Positions 9,305 to 16,371 of a DNA stretch of 64,000 bases are shown here, piece after piece (the first letter of the stretch is position 1; every line of letters begins with the position of its first letter). The notes under the pieces were generated by a model, which saw only the letters and a program-made list of their open reading frames with translations, had not been told where the DNA came from and did not search any database. Source of the stretch: Sphingomonas psychrotolerans (GTDB lineage: Bacteria > Pseudomonadota > Alphaproteobacteria > Sphingomonadales > Sphingomonadaceae); NCBI RefSeq assembly GCF_002796605.1, contig NZ_CP024923.1, positions 806,001 through 870,000 of the forward strand, read 5' to 3'. The translations under genes and the position numbers were made by a program.

Positions 9305-9826
9305 ATGACGACGGAAAAATCAGCCGGAGCCGAGAGGCTGGCGGGCGCGCTCTATGAGGAACTGCGCACCGCCGCGCACCGCGAATTCCGCCGGGCGGGA
9401 TCGCCGCAGACATGGCAGACGACTGCGATCATCAACGAGACGTGGATGAAGCTCCACGCCCGGGACGATTGGGAAAGCCGCGAGCATTTCGTCCGCACAG
9501 CCTCTACGACGATGCGTCACATCATGATCGATGCGGCCCGCGCCCGACTTGCCGAGCGCCGCGGCGGGGGCGCGCAACGCCTGCCGATCGAAGCAGCCGC
9601 GCAAGTCGCCGACGGGATTGACGACCAGATGCTGGTCCACCTAGGCGACACGCTGACAGAGCTGGCGGAACTTGACCCCGAACTGGCGAGGATCGTCGAT
9701 TGCCGGTTCTTCGCCGGACTGACCGAGCCCGAAGTGGCGCAAGTCCTCGGCATGAGCGAACGGACGGTACGCCGCCGCTGGGCCCAGGCGCGGGCGTGGA
9801 TCCATAGCGAATTACTATCGTCGTGA
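9305..9826 (+). CDS. ECF sigma factor of the Ser/Thr-kinase-associated (ECF43-like) type
   Basis: 173 residues from ATG 9305. Region 2 has WQTTAIINETWMKLHARDDW and EHFVRTASTTMRHIMIDAA in place of the acidic DAEDLVQE pattern of ordinary ECF factors. This is the signature of the group in which sigma activity is switched on by phosphorylation of a Thr in region 2.2 (EcfP-PknT of Vibrio, EcfK-PknS of Xanthomonas). Region 4 reads FAGLTEPEVAQVLGMSERTVRRRWAQARAW. A Ser/Thr kinase is encoded at 16372. No anti-sigma gene is adjacent. Confidence 0.88.
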   Translation: MTTEKSAGAERLAGALYEELRTAAHREFRRAGSPQTWQTTAIINETWMKLHARDDWESREHFVRTASTTMRHIMIDAARARLAERRGGGAQRLPIEAAAQVADGIDDQMLVHLGDTLTELAELDPELARIVDCRFFAGLTEPEVAQVLGMSERTVRRRWAQARAWIHSELLSS

Positions 9827-9835
9827 AACGGAAAC

Positions 9836-10066
9836 TCAGTGCAGCTTGACCGATGAGACGCCCATGTGAGGCACGACAGCATCGAGCACGCCGATCCTGT
9901 TCCCCATATCCAGCAGAACGCGTACGCGATCGACCACGAATGGATCCCCCACCCGCGACAGACGGGCCTCGCGAACCGGGCCCGGCAGGCCCAAGCCATC
10001 GAACAACGCGTCGATTCGGGTCCATTCGGATCGGGTCGGCTTGTGCGTCGCCGGCGGCCCGGGCAT
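9836..10066 (-). CDS. Short protein resembling the N-terminus of the 16-kb Ser/Thr kinase
   Basis: 76 residues from ATG 10066, four bases after the stop of the gene at 10071. Its pattern (SEWTRIDALFDGL, then REARL, VDRVRVLLD and GVLD) follows the pre-kinase region of the kinase at 16372 (AEWAAILDAFDHL, REEAI, EAGVRAML, GVLD). The catalytic domain is missing. It may be a truncated kinase gene or a free-standing copy of the regulatory segment. It converges on the sigma gene with a 9-base gap. Confidence 0.5.
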   Translation of the reverse strand: MPGPPATHKPTRSEWTRIDALFDGLGLPGPVREARLSRVGDPFVVDRVRVLLDMGNRIGVLDAVVPHMGVSSVKLH

Positions 10067-10070
10067 CGCC

Positions 10071-10424
10071 CTAATTCCATCTGGGTGTTTCCGAGCCCCG
10101 CTGGAAACGCCCGCGGCCATCGACAGTGATGACCGGATTGCGGCAAAGATCGCGATTGCGGAAAATCTGTTCGCCCGGCCGATTACCGAGCAGCACACGC
10201 ACGTCCCAGCGGCATCCCGGGCCTGGAAGGGGTAAAGTCAGCTTCCCTTTGATGCGGACATTTTCGGTGGCCCGATCGGGACCCCAGGCATCGACGCTGG
10301 CCGGCGACAGATAGACGCCGCGAAGCACGTTCGCCGTGCGATTTTGGATCGTCACGGTGCGCGGCGGGGCCGCACTGCACAGAAGAGGGACGGTACAAAG
10401 CAAAGCGGGAAGGAGGTGGCGCAT
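10071..10424 (-). CDS. Exported protein of unknown function
   Basis: 117 residues with a signal peptide (MRHLLPALLCTVPLLCSA). The mature part starts PPRTVTIQNRTANVLRGVYLS, a small beta-type domain, with two later Cys (C96 type position in PGCRWDV and RDLCRN) that could form a disulfide. I do not recognise the family. It is followed by the kinase-N-terminus-like gene on the same strand, probably as an operon. Confidence 0.6.
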   Translation of the reverse strand: MRHLLPALLCTVPLLCSAAPPRTVTIQNRTANVLRGVYLSPASVDAWGPDRATENVRIKGKLTLPLPGPGCRWDVRVLLGNRPGEQIFRNRDLCRNPVITVDGRGRFQRGSETPRWN

Positions 10425-10571
10425 CCGCAGTGCCTATCCCTCGAAATCGCTGCACGCCTCCCACATTCGGAGGACGTGCGGCGCGGCGTGGCGTTCTAGG
10501 CTTGGGAGATGTCCACCCGGTCTGCCCCTGCCAATTCGATGCTGGACGCGCATTGCGCCCGCGAGGTTTCC

Positions 10572-11592
10572 ATGCAGCGCGAGATGGGGCGGGCGGTGTT
10601 CGCCCCGGCCCTGCTGGGCTGGGCTGGAACCGCGTCGGCACAGGTATTGCCGATCAAGATCAAGGCGCGCCCTCGCCCGATCATCAATCGACCGGTGCCA
10701 GTACCGCTGCTCGTCGGCAGGACGAAGCTGGTCAGCAATCCTGACGGCAGTTTCGTCTCCGATATTGACGGAGAGCGGCGGAACTTCGGATTTCGACCGG
10801 GCAGCGTCCACTCGATCCGGGGCCAGGGCTTCGGGCGGCTGTCGAACGCCAACGTGCTGGTGCTCAAGTCGAGTGACGGACGCTATGCGGCGAACCTCGC
10901 AATTAGCCGCCGGGAAGACGATCTGATCGTCGCGCAGGTGCCGGCAGGGCAGTCCGGCTTTCCGTCGAAGAGCCAGCTGACCTTGCTGATTGTGATCGGG
11001 CCGTCGAACGGGGGGCTGCGCATCCTTCACGATCGGCGGCGGCAGCTTCGAGGCCGAGGAAGCCGAAGTGAAGCTGGCGATGACTCGTTGGGAGCAACGC
11101 GCGCTCGAGGATGCCGGCCTGCGGATCAAGGCGTGGAACCGCGGGAGGGAGTTTGTCACGGCAGAGCGGGACGGCTCGATCACCGTCACGCGGTACCTCG
11201 ATTTCCCGAAGGACCAGCGCACCCGCCTCTGCCCCGGCGCGGGCAGCGAGCGGATCAACCTGACCCAGCTGGAGACGGCGCTGGAACTGCGCCCCGGCTT
11301 CCGCCTCTCGCGCATCGCCATGGAAAACGGCCCGACCGACGGTCATTTCACCGGCAGCTACGCCAGCACCTGGCAGAAGGTGGACGAGCTGACCTTCCTC
11401 AAGGTCGAGTGGGGCGCGTGGCGGATGCGGCGCGATGCCAGCTTCAGCCTGAACAAACCGTTCGATGTCACGGGTGCGAAATTCGGGCGCCATGTCCCGG
11501 TTCCTGATGCCGATCGCGCGTTCACCGCGTGCGGGTCGGAATACAACCTGACCTTTTACGTGACCGGCCCGCGCGGCCTGTCGCCCCGCTGA
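10572..11592 (+). pseudogene. Exported two-part protein of the island family, split by a frameshift
   Basis: The start at ATG 10572 has GAGG five bases upstream and a signal peptide (MQREMGRAVFAPALLGWAGTASA). The first frame reads to about 11020 and includes SDIDGERRNFGFRPGSVHSI, similar to the next gene. The second frame resumes SFTIGGGSFEAEEAEVKLAM and runs to 11592, ending CGSEYNLTFYVTGPRGLSPR. A six-G run at 11010-11015 is the likely shift site; it may be a real mutation or a sequencing error. If repaired, this is a protein of about 340 residues. The function is unknown. Confidence 0.65.
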
Positions 11593-11601
11593 GGAGCTTA
11601 T

Positions 11602-12189
11602 ATGTATCGCCTGATTCTAGCTGCGAGCCTTGCCTGCTGCGGGGCCCACATGGCTTCGGCACAGGTGCAGGTGCAGGCGCAGCGGCCGCTGCGGCCCAAG
11701 CCGAGCCCGGCGCCGCAGGTGTTTACGCCGAACACCGTGGTGGACGCCGGCGCCCTGCCGCCCGGGCCGGCGGACGCGGTGCCACGCGGCGTGATGCACG
11801 CATCGTGGGACCGCAAGGGCTGGATCGACACGATCGACGGCAAGCGATCCGGCATCCAGTTCCGGCTGGGGAGCGAGCATGTGATCCGGGGTGCGGGGCT
11901 GGCCAATGCCGTCCAGGGCTTCATCACCAGCTCGCGGATACCGCGCGGCGGCGGCAACAAATATGAAACCGTGGGGTCGGTGCTGACGATCGTGCGCAAC
12001 TCCGATAGCGAAGTGGTGGTGCGGGTGTCGCAGATTTCGGGTGGCAAGGTGCGCTGGTCGGCGACCGGGCATCGCCAATATCCCGACGTTCGCCTGATCC
12101 TGCGCACGGATGGCGGTGGCCGGAACTTCAACTTCCCGATCCGTGGCGGGCGTTACTCATGTGCGGCCGGGGAGCCGAACTGCGAATGA
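11602..12189 (+). CDS. Exported protein, related to the first half of the preceding gene
   Basis: 195 residues with signal peptide MYRLILAASLACCGAHMASA. The segment WIDTIDGKRSGIQFRLGSEH followed by VIRGAGLANAVQGFIT aligns by eye with the N-terminal half of the neighbour (DIDGERRNFGFRPGSVHSIR). It ends with two Cys (YSCAAGEPNCE). GGAG lies shortly before the ATG. It is ten bases downstream of the frameshifted gene and overlaps the next start by 4 bases, so it is part of a three-gene plus-strand operon. No known function. Confidence 0.75.
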   Translation: MYRLILAASLACCGAHMASAQVQVQAQRPLRPKPSPAPQVFTPNTVVDAGALPPGPADAVPRGVMHASWDRKGWIDTIDGKRSGIQFRLGSEHVIRGAGLANAVQGFITSSRIPRGGGNKYETVGSVLTIVRNSDSEVVVRVSQISGGKVRWSATGHRQYPDVRLILRTDGGGRNFNFPIRGGRYSCAAGEPNCE

Positions 12190-12524
12190 TCGCGCCGTTC
12201 CTGCTCGCCCTCCAGGTCTTCCCCGCCAGCGGTCCCGCCCCGGAACGCTATGATGGCAAGATGACGGTCACTTACGTCCCGATCTATTGCAATCGGGCGC
12301 CCTGTCCTCCGGGGAATTTCTCGATCCAGATGTCTGGGCATCCGCGGGTATCGGTGAAGACATTGCATTATGAGCCGCCGCCCGGGGTGCAGGCGCCGGG
12401 ACGTAGGCAGGGGGACGGCGTCAGCATCGAGGGATCGGTGACGTTCGTCCGCAACGCCCAGGGGCGCGCGGCCGAGGCAGTGATCGTGCCGCGGCGCGTG
12501 GCCGATGGACTATGGAAGCCCTGA
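12186..12524 (+). CDS. Small exported protein of unknown function
   Basis: 112 residues from the ATGA overlap at 12186. The signal peptide is MIAPFLLALQVFPASG. The mature chain has a Cys pair (IYCNRAPCPPG) and a beta-rich pattern. It is last in the plus-strand operon and ends against the convergent gene that ends at 12525. I do not recognise it. Confidence 0.65.
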   Translation: MIAPFLLALQVFPASGPAPERYDGKMTVTYVPIYCNRAPCPPGNFSIQMSGHPRVSVKTLHYEPPPGVQAPGRRQGDGVSIEGSVTFVRNAQGRAAEAVIVPRRVADGLWKP

Positions 12525-12908
12525 TCAGTCCTGCTTGCGGACGATCAGGGTCGCGCCGTCGATCGAGAGATCGAGCCGCCTCGGATCTTTCGCCTGCTCG
12601 ATCAGGAAGCCGTTGCCGGGCCTGGCTGCGAGGATCGCATCCATCGCGCGCGTGAGCCCGATGCGCACGGTCGGCACGCGGTCATAGTCGCTCGATACCT
12701 CCACGACATTCTTGGCGACCCGCTTGACCGTGATCGTGACGTCGGACTGCGATCCGCCCCGCGTATCGGCGACCACCGCGCCTTCATAGGTACCCGCGGC
12801 GATGTCGGCGAGATCGGGCTTGCGCTGCGCGGTTTGCGATGCCGCGGAGGCGAAGGACGTTGCCGTGACGGCGACGGTGGCGAGCAGGAGGGGGAGGATT
12901 CCAGTCAT
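12525..12908 (-). CDS. Small exported protein of unknown function
   Basis: 127 residues. The signal peptide is MTGILPLLLATVAVTATSFASA. The mature part looks like a small beta domain: GTYEGAVVADTRGGSQSDVT, VEVSSDYDRVPTVRIGL and RRLDLSIDGATLIVRK. It is last in a minus-strand series of five genes that starts at 16225. It converges with the operon ending at 12524 without an intergenic gap. Confidence 0.68.
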   Translation of the reverse strand: MTGILPLLLATVAVTATSFASAASQTAQRKPDLADIAAGTYEGAVVADTRGGSQSDVTITVKRVAKNVVEVSSDYDRVPTVRIGLTRAMDAILAARPGNGFLIEQAKDPRRLDLSIDGATLIVRKQD

Positions 12909-12931
12909 ATCATTTCTCCATCGAGGGGATT

Positions 12932-14275
12932 TCAGCGCAGTATCTTGCGCTTGCCGGGAAGCTTCCTGCCGGCAGCGGGGGTGGCGGGTGTGCGAACGCC
13001 GCCGCGGATCGTATCGCCGGCGCGGATGGCCCCACCGGGGCGAGTCACTGCTTCGCCCGGCCGCAGCTTCCCCGCCAAGGGGCGTTCCTGCGTTTCGAGC
13101 CAGTCGGGATTGCTGGCTAGGGTCCAGGCGGTCTGGAAGTCGACATTGTTCGCAGGCGCGCGGGCGGTTTGCTCTGCAGGGGTCACGGTCAGCGATCGCT
13201 GCGGCCTTTGCGCGCGGCCGATGGCGGCGTTGACGACTGGATTGGCGCCGATCGGTGCGTCAGCGATACGATATCTGCACCGCCGCTCGGCGGGCACGCC
13301 TTCCTGGCCGACCGGGGTGCCGACCCGGGCGGTCTGGACGCTGCCACTGGTCACTTCAGCTCCCGGGGTGAAGCGCACCGGCGACGCGAAAGGACTGACC
13401 AGCTTGCCTGGGCCATGGGCGCTCGCCCGCACCGTGAGGTCGGAGCAATCGGGCATGGAGGGACGGGCGATGATCGCGCCAGCGATCGGTGCGCGAGGCA
13501 ATGCGGGGAAGCGCGGGACGAGAACGACCGCTGTCACATTGCCCTGCCGCCACAAGGATACCGACACAGCCTGCGCGACCTGGCCCGGTGCACTCTCCGC
13601 CAAGGCGGTGTTGAAGCTTTCCCCCACGCCATCCACCGGGATGCGCTGGCTCTCGACACCCTTCGCGATGACGGCGCCCACGTCGAATTTCGCGAACTCG
13701 GCGAGCTTCAACAGGGCATCGCCGACCACGGTCGCGCCATCGACATCGACTTTGCCCGCATCGACCCTCGCGGTGACTGCGTCGAGAGTGAGCAGCCGTC
13801 CGGCATCACCCGCATGCGCCTTGATCGTTGCTTCGATCGAGAAGGGCACCTTCACGTAGAAGTCGGGCCGGCCGGCATCGAGCTCGATCTTCAACCGGAC
13901 GTGATTGCTGGCGACCCGCAGCATGGTGTTCAGATTATTGCCGCTCGCGCTTACGGCCACGCTGGTCGCGGGGCCGAAATCGCAGCTGATCTCGTGTGGA
14001 GGCACCCTTGCGCCCGAATCCCGCTTCAGGATTGCAGCGGGCAGTTGCTGTTTCACTTCGTCGCAGGCGGTCCCCCGCGCCGCGCTCCACGCCGTCCTGG
14101 TGAAGGTCTCCAGGCCCTCCGGCCGATCGGCGAGGATCCGGAGGCCGTCGGCCTGCGCCGCGCGTGGATCGAAGGTCTGGACATAGATGCGCGTACCCTC
14201 GGCCAGAGCGGGGCCGGCCGTGGTGCCCGCGAGGATTAGGCCAAAAAGCAGGCGGCAGGAAATGCGGACGGTCAA
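12932..14275 (-). CDS. Large exported protein of unknown function
   Basis: 447 residues with a signal peptide (MTVRISCRLLFGLILAGTTAGPALA). The first 200 residues resemble a lipid-binding or adhesin-like beta domain (RLKIELDAGRPDFYVKVPFS, LLTLDAVTARVDAGKVDVDG). A Cys-containing middle region (MPDCSDLTVRASA) and a Pro/Arg-rich basic tail (AGRKLPGKRKILR) follow. I do not recognise the family. It is in the minus-strand exported-protein operon. Confidence 0.7.
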   Translation of the reverse strand: MTVRISCRLLFGLILAGTTAGPALAEGTRIYVQTFDPRAAQADGLRILADRPEGLETFTRTAWSAARGTACDEVKQQLPAAILKRDSGARVPPHEISCDFGPATSVAVSASGNNLNTMLRVASNHVRLKIELDAGRPDFYVKVPFSIEATIKAHAGDAGRLLTLDAVTARVDAGKVDVDGATVVGDALLKLAEFAKFDVGAVIAKGVESQRIPVDGVGESFNTALAESAPGQVAQAVSVSLWRQGNVTAVVLVPRFPALPRAPIAGAIIARPSMPDCSDLTVRASAHGPGKLVSPFASPVRFTPGAEVTSGSVQTARVGTPVGQEGVPAERRCRYRIADAPIGANPVVNAAIGRAQRPQRSLTVTPAEQTARAPANNVDFQTAWTLASNPDWLETQERPLAGKLRPGEAVTRPGGAIRAGDTIRGGVRTPATPAAGRKLPGKRKILR

Positions 14276-14310
14276 GCGAAAACTCCGAACTGCAAAAGGT
14301 AGGGGGCGGA

Positions 14311-14973
14311 TCAGTTGACCTGGCTGCGCGTGATCCGGCGGCCGCTGAACGGGTCCACATCCGCGGGGCCACGCAGCGAAATATCGACGCGATATCCGGT
14401 GAAGCAGGGGACCGAAAAAGCGCCCAGCACGAACATGTGATGGCGCCGGGCACTCAGCGGGATGCGGACGACCTGGTCGAGATCAGTCGTCCCGTTGCCG
14501 TTGACGTCCTTGTACGCACCCCGGCGGAACGGCGCATTGTCCGTCTTATAACCCTGGGGCGGGACAAGCGACGTGATCGTCACGTCCGCCAGCCGGAAGC
14601 CGTGGCGCCTCGGCTCGGTGATGTCGATTTCGTCGCCGCCGCGCAGCCGGGGTTCGGTGCAAGCGTCGTTCAGAGACGAAGGCGCCGGATCCTGCCAGCG
14701 TTTCGCGACATAGACAGTTGCGCCGGCCGTACCGATCGCACCGGGCGCAGCCGGCGCGACGCGCGCGACCTGCAACCCCGGCCAGATCTGAAGATGCAGC
14801 GCGGAATCGGGGATGTGGCTCAGCCTCACGGTGCGCATCTGGACGCGCTTCACGAACTCGACTTGCGGCTTGATGACCACGCCCGGAGTCAATTGCCTGG
14901 AGCGATCCTGGGCAGGCGCGGCGCGGGGTGTGGCGAGCGTCCCAAGCAGGGCCAGAACATGCAGCGTCTTCAT
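14311..14973 (-). CDS. Exported protein with the C-terminal GP.dPFsGR signature
   Basis: 220 residues, signal peptide MKTLHVLALLGTLATPRAAPA. A Cys in NDACTEPRLRGGDEIDI and a second in VPCFTGYRVDISLRGP are the likely disulfide partners. It ends DPFSGRRITRSQVN. The C-terminal arrangement (Cys, then Tyr/Trp-x-hydrophobic strand, GP, acidic residue, P, GR) recurs in the next two upstream genes and in the end of the gene at 10572. Function unknown. The stop is 36 bases upstream of the 14275 start, same operon. Confidence 0.72.
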   Translation of the reverse strand: MKTLHVLALLGTLATPRAAPAQDRSRQLTPGVVIKPQVEFVKRVQMRTVRLSHIPDSALHLQIWPGLQVARVAPAAPGAIGTAGATVYVAKRWQDPAPSSLNDACTEPRLRGGDEIDITEPRRHGFRLADVTITSLVPPQGYKTDNAPFRRGAYKDVNGNGTTDLDQVVRIPLSARRHHMFVLGAFSVPCFTGYRVDISLRGPADVDPFSGRRITRSQVN

Positions 14974-14987
14974 GGCTATCCCCGTTT

Positions 14988-15635
14988 CTAGCGACTATCG
15001 CGGTGTGACGGGCGGCGATAGTCGCCGAAGGGGCTTGCGCCCTTCGGCCCTTCGAGCGTCACCGTCAGCCAATATCCGGACCAGCAGGTATTGAGAGCGC
15101 CCTCCTGCTTGACGAACAGCGGCGGGCGGATGCGGATCTGGTTCGCGTCCATAAGCGAGGCGGAGAAGACATCGCCAACCCTGGTGTTGACCGCGATCGC
15201 CTCGGCCGGGGATGTCTGCACCTGCCCGTAACGGGGCGGCAGCGGCTCGATATTGTAGCCGACCAGCCGGAAGCGCCGCAGCCGAACCATGGTCAGGTCG
15301 ATGCGATCATAGAAGGGCGCGCATGCCGAGCCGACGCGGCTGCGTACGCGTTCGACCGCCAGTGCCGATTTGGAGTAATTGCGCGCAATGTCGCGTACCG
15401 GGCGGCTCCAAAATTGCGGCATCGCCAGGGTGAGGTCGCGATCAACCCAGTCGAACACTTCCTTGCGCTCGAGCTCGACGCTGGGCAGGCGAAGCACGAC
15501 GTTCCAGTCAGGGATCGTGACGCCCGGCGCCAGCTTACCGGTGCCGATATGTGGTGAAGGCGTCACTTGCGCACGAGCGATACTGGCCGACGTGGCGATG
15601 CTGGTCAGTGCGAGCGCGATGCGGAGCGGGCTCAC
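14988..15635 (-). CDS. Exported protein with the C-terminal GPKG signature
   Basis: 215 residues from GTG 15635, chosen because the frame further upstream overlaps the previous gene and the GTGA overlap is tight. The signal peptide is VSPLRIALALTSIATSASIARA. The body has conserved-looking DRIDLTMVRLRRFRLVGYNI, like DLIDLRRARMNGFTVVAYRL in the next gene, showing that the two are related. It ends CWSGYWLTVTLEGPKGASPF. Function unknown. Confidence 0.75.
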   Translation of the reverse strand: MSPLRIALALTSIATSASIARAQVTPSPHIGTGKLAPGVTIPDWNVVLRLPSVELERKEVFDWVDRDLTLAMPQFWSRPVRDIARNYSKSALAVERVRSRVGSACAPFYDRIDLTMVRLRRFRLVGYNIEPLPPRYGQVQTSPAEAIAVNTRVGDVFSASLMDANQIRIRPPLFVKQEGALNTCWSGYWLTVTLEGPKGASPFGDYRRPSHRDSR

Positions 15636-16225
15636 CGTGTGCGCCCCGTGATCGGATCCTTGCCCTTCGGTCCGATCATGTCGATCGACAGCTGCCAGGT
15701 CGCCTGGCACCCCAGGCGCTGCGTCTTGCCGCGCACGGGCGCGTCGAGCACCCACGGGCCAGGCGAGACGCTGAACACGTCGATCTCGGCCGGGTTATTG
15801 GCGTTCAACAGCCGCTCGCCATTGCGGCGATAGGGGCGGACATTCGCGGAGGCCGCCTGCTTGTATCCGCGCGGCCCGGGCGCCTCCTCTAGCCGGTAGG
15901 CGACTACGGTGAAGCCGTTCATGCGAGCGCGGCGAAGGTCGATAAGGTCCGCGGGCTGCCGGCAATTCTGCATCGGCACCGAGACGCGCGTGACTCCGGC
16001 GCGCGGGCCGGGCGTGCGCCGGGGCGCCTGCCAGCCATCACCGGTGTGCATCTTGATCATCTCCGGCGGCAGATTCTTCAGCGCGACTACGGCTTGCCGG
16101 GCCGGTGGACGCTTGATCGGCTCCATAACCGGCTTGAAGGTCTGCGCGCGCAGCGGTGCGGCGACCAGCGTCGCGGCGGCAATGCCCATTGGTATCGTGA
16201 GCCGGTTGATCTGCATCCTCAACAT
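15632..16225 (-). CDS. Exported protein with the C-terminal GPKG signature (operon leader)
   Basis: 197 residues; ATG 16225 or 16216. The signal peptide is MQINRLTIPMGIAAATLVAA. Two Cys lie in the body (VPMQNCRQPADLI and RLGCQATWQL). It ends MIGPKGKDPITGRTR. It is first in the minus-strand operon and divergent from the Ser/Thr kinase at 16372, leaving about 147 bases for a shared control region. Function unknown. Confidence 0.75.
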   Translation of the reverse strand: MLRMQINRLTIPMGIAAATLVAAPLRAQTFKPVMEPIKRPPARQAVVALKNLPPEMIKMHTGDGWQAPRRTPGPRAGVTRVSVPMQNCRQPADLIDLRRARMNGFTVVAYRLEEAPGPRGYKQAASANVRPYRRNGERLLNANNPAEIDVFSVSPGPWVLDAPVRGKTQRLGCQATWQLSIDMIGPKGKDPITGRTR

Positions 16226-16371
16226 CCTCGAACGGGGGTATCGATGGTTTGACGTGCGCAGAGCGGAAATCCGGCCAAAGATTATTGGCGCTGTCGCAGG
16301 CTTGCGGGTGGACGCGTCCTTCGATCGGAGGAGACGTGGACGGGGGCACTGCGGCGCGATACCATCGCCGG

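Noticed and set aside
10434..11321. A 295-codon minus-strand frame over the frameshifted gene
   Set aside because: The plus strand has a signal peptide, ribosome site and similarity to the neighbour; the minus frame has none.
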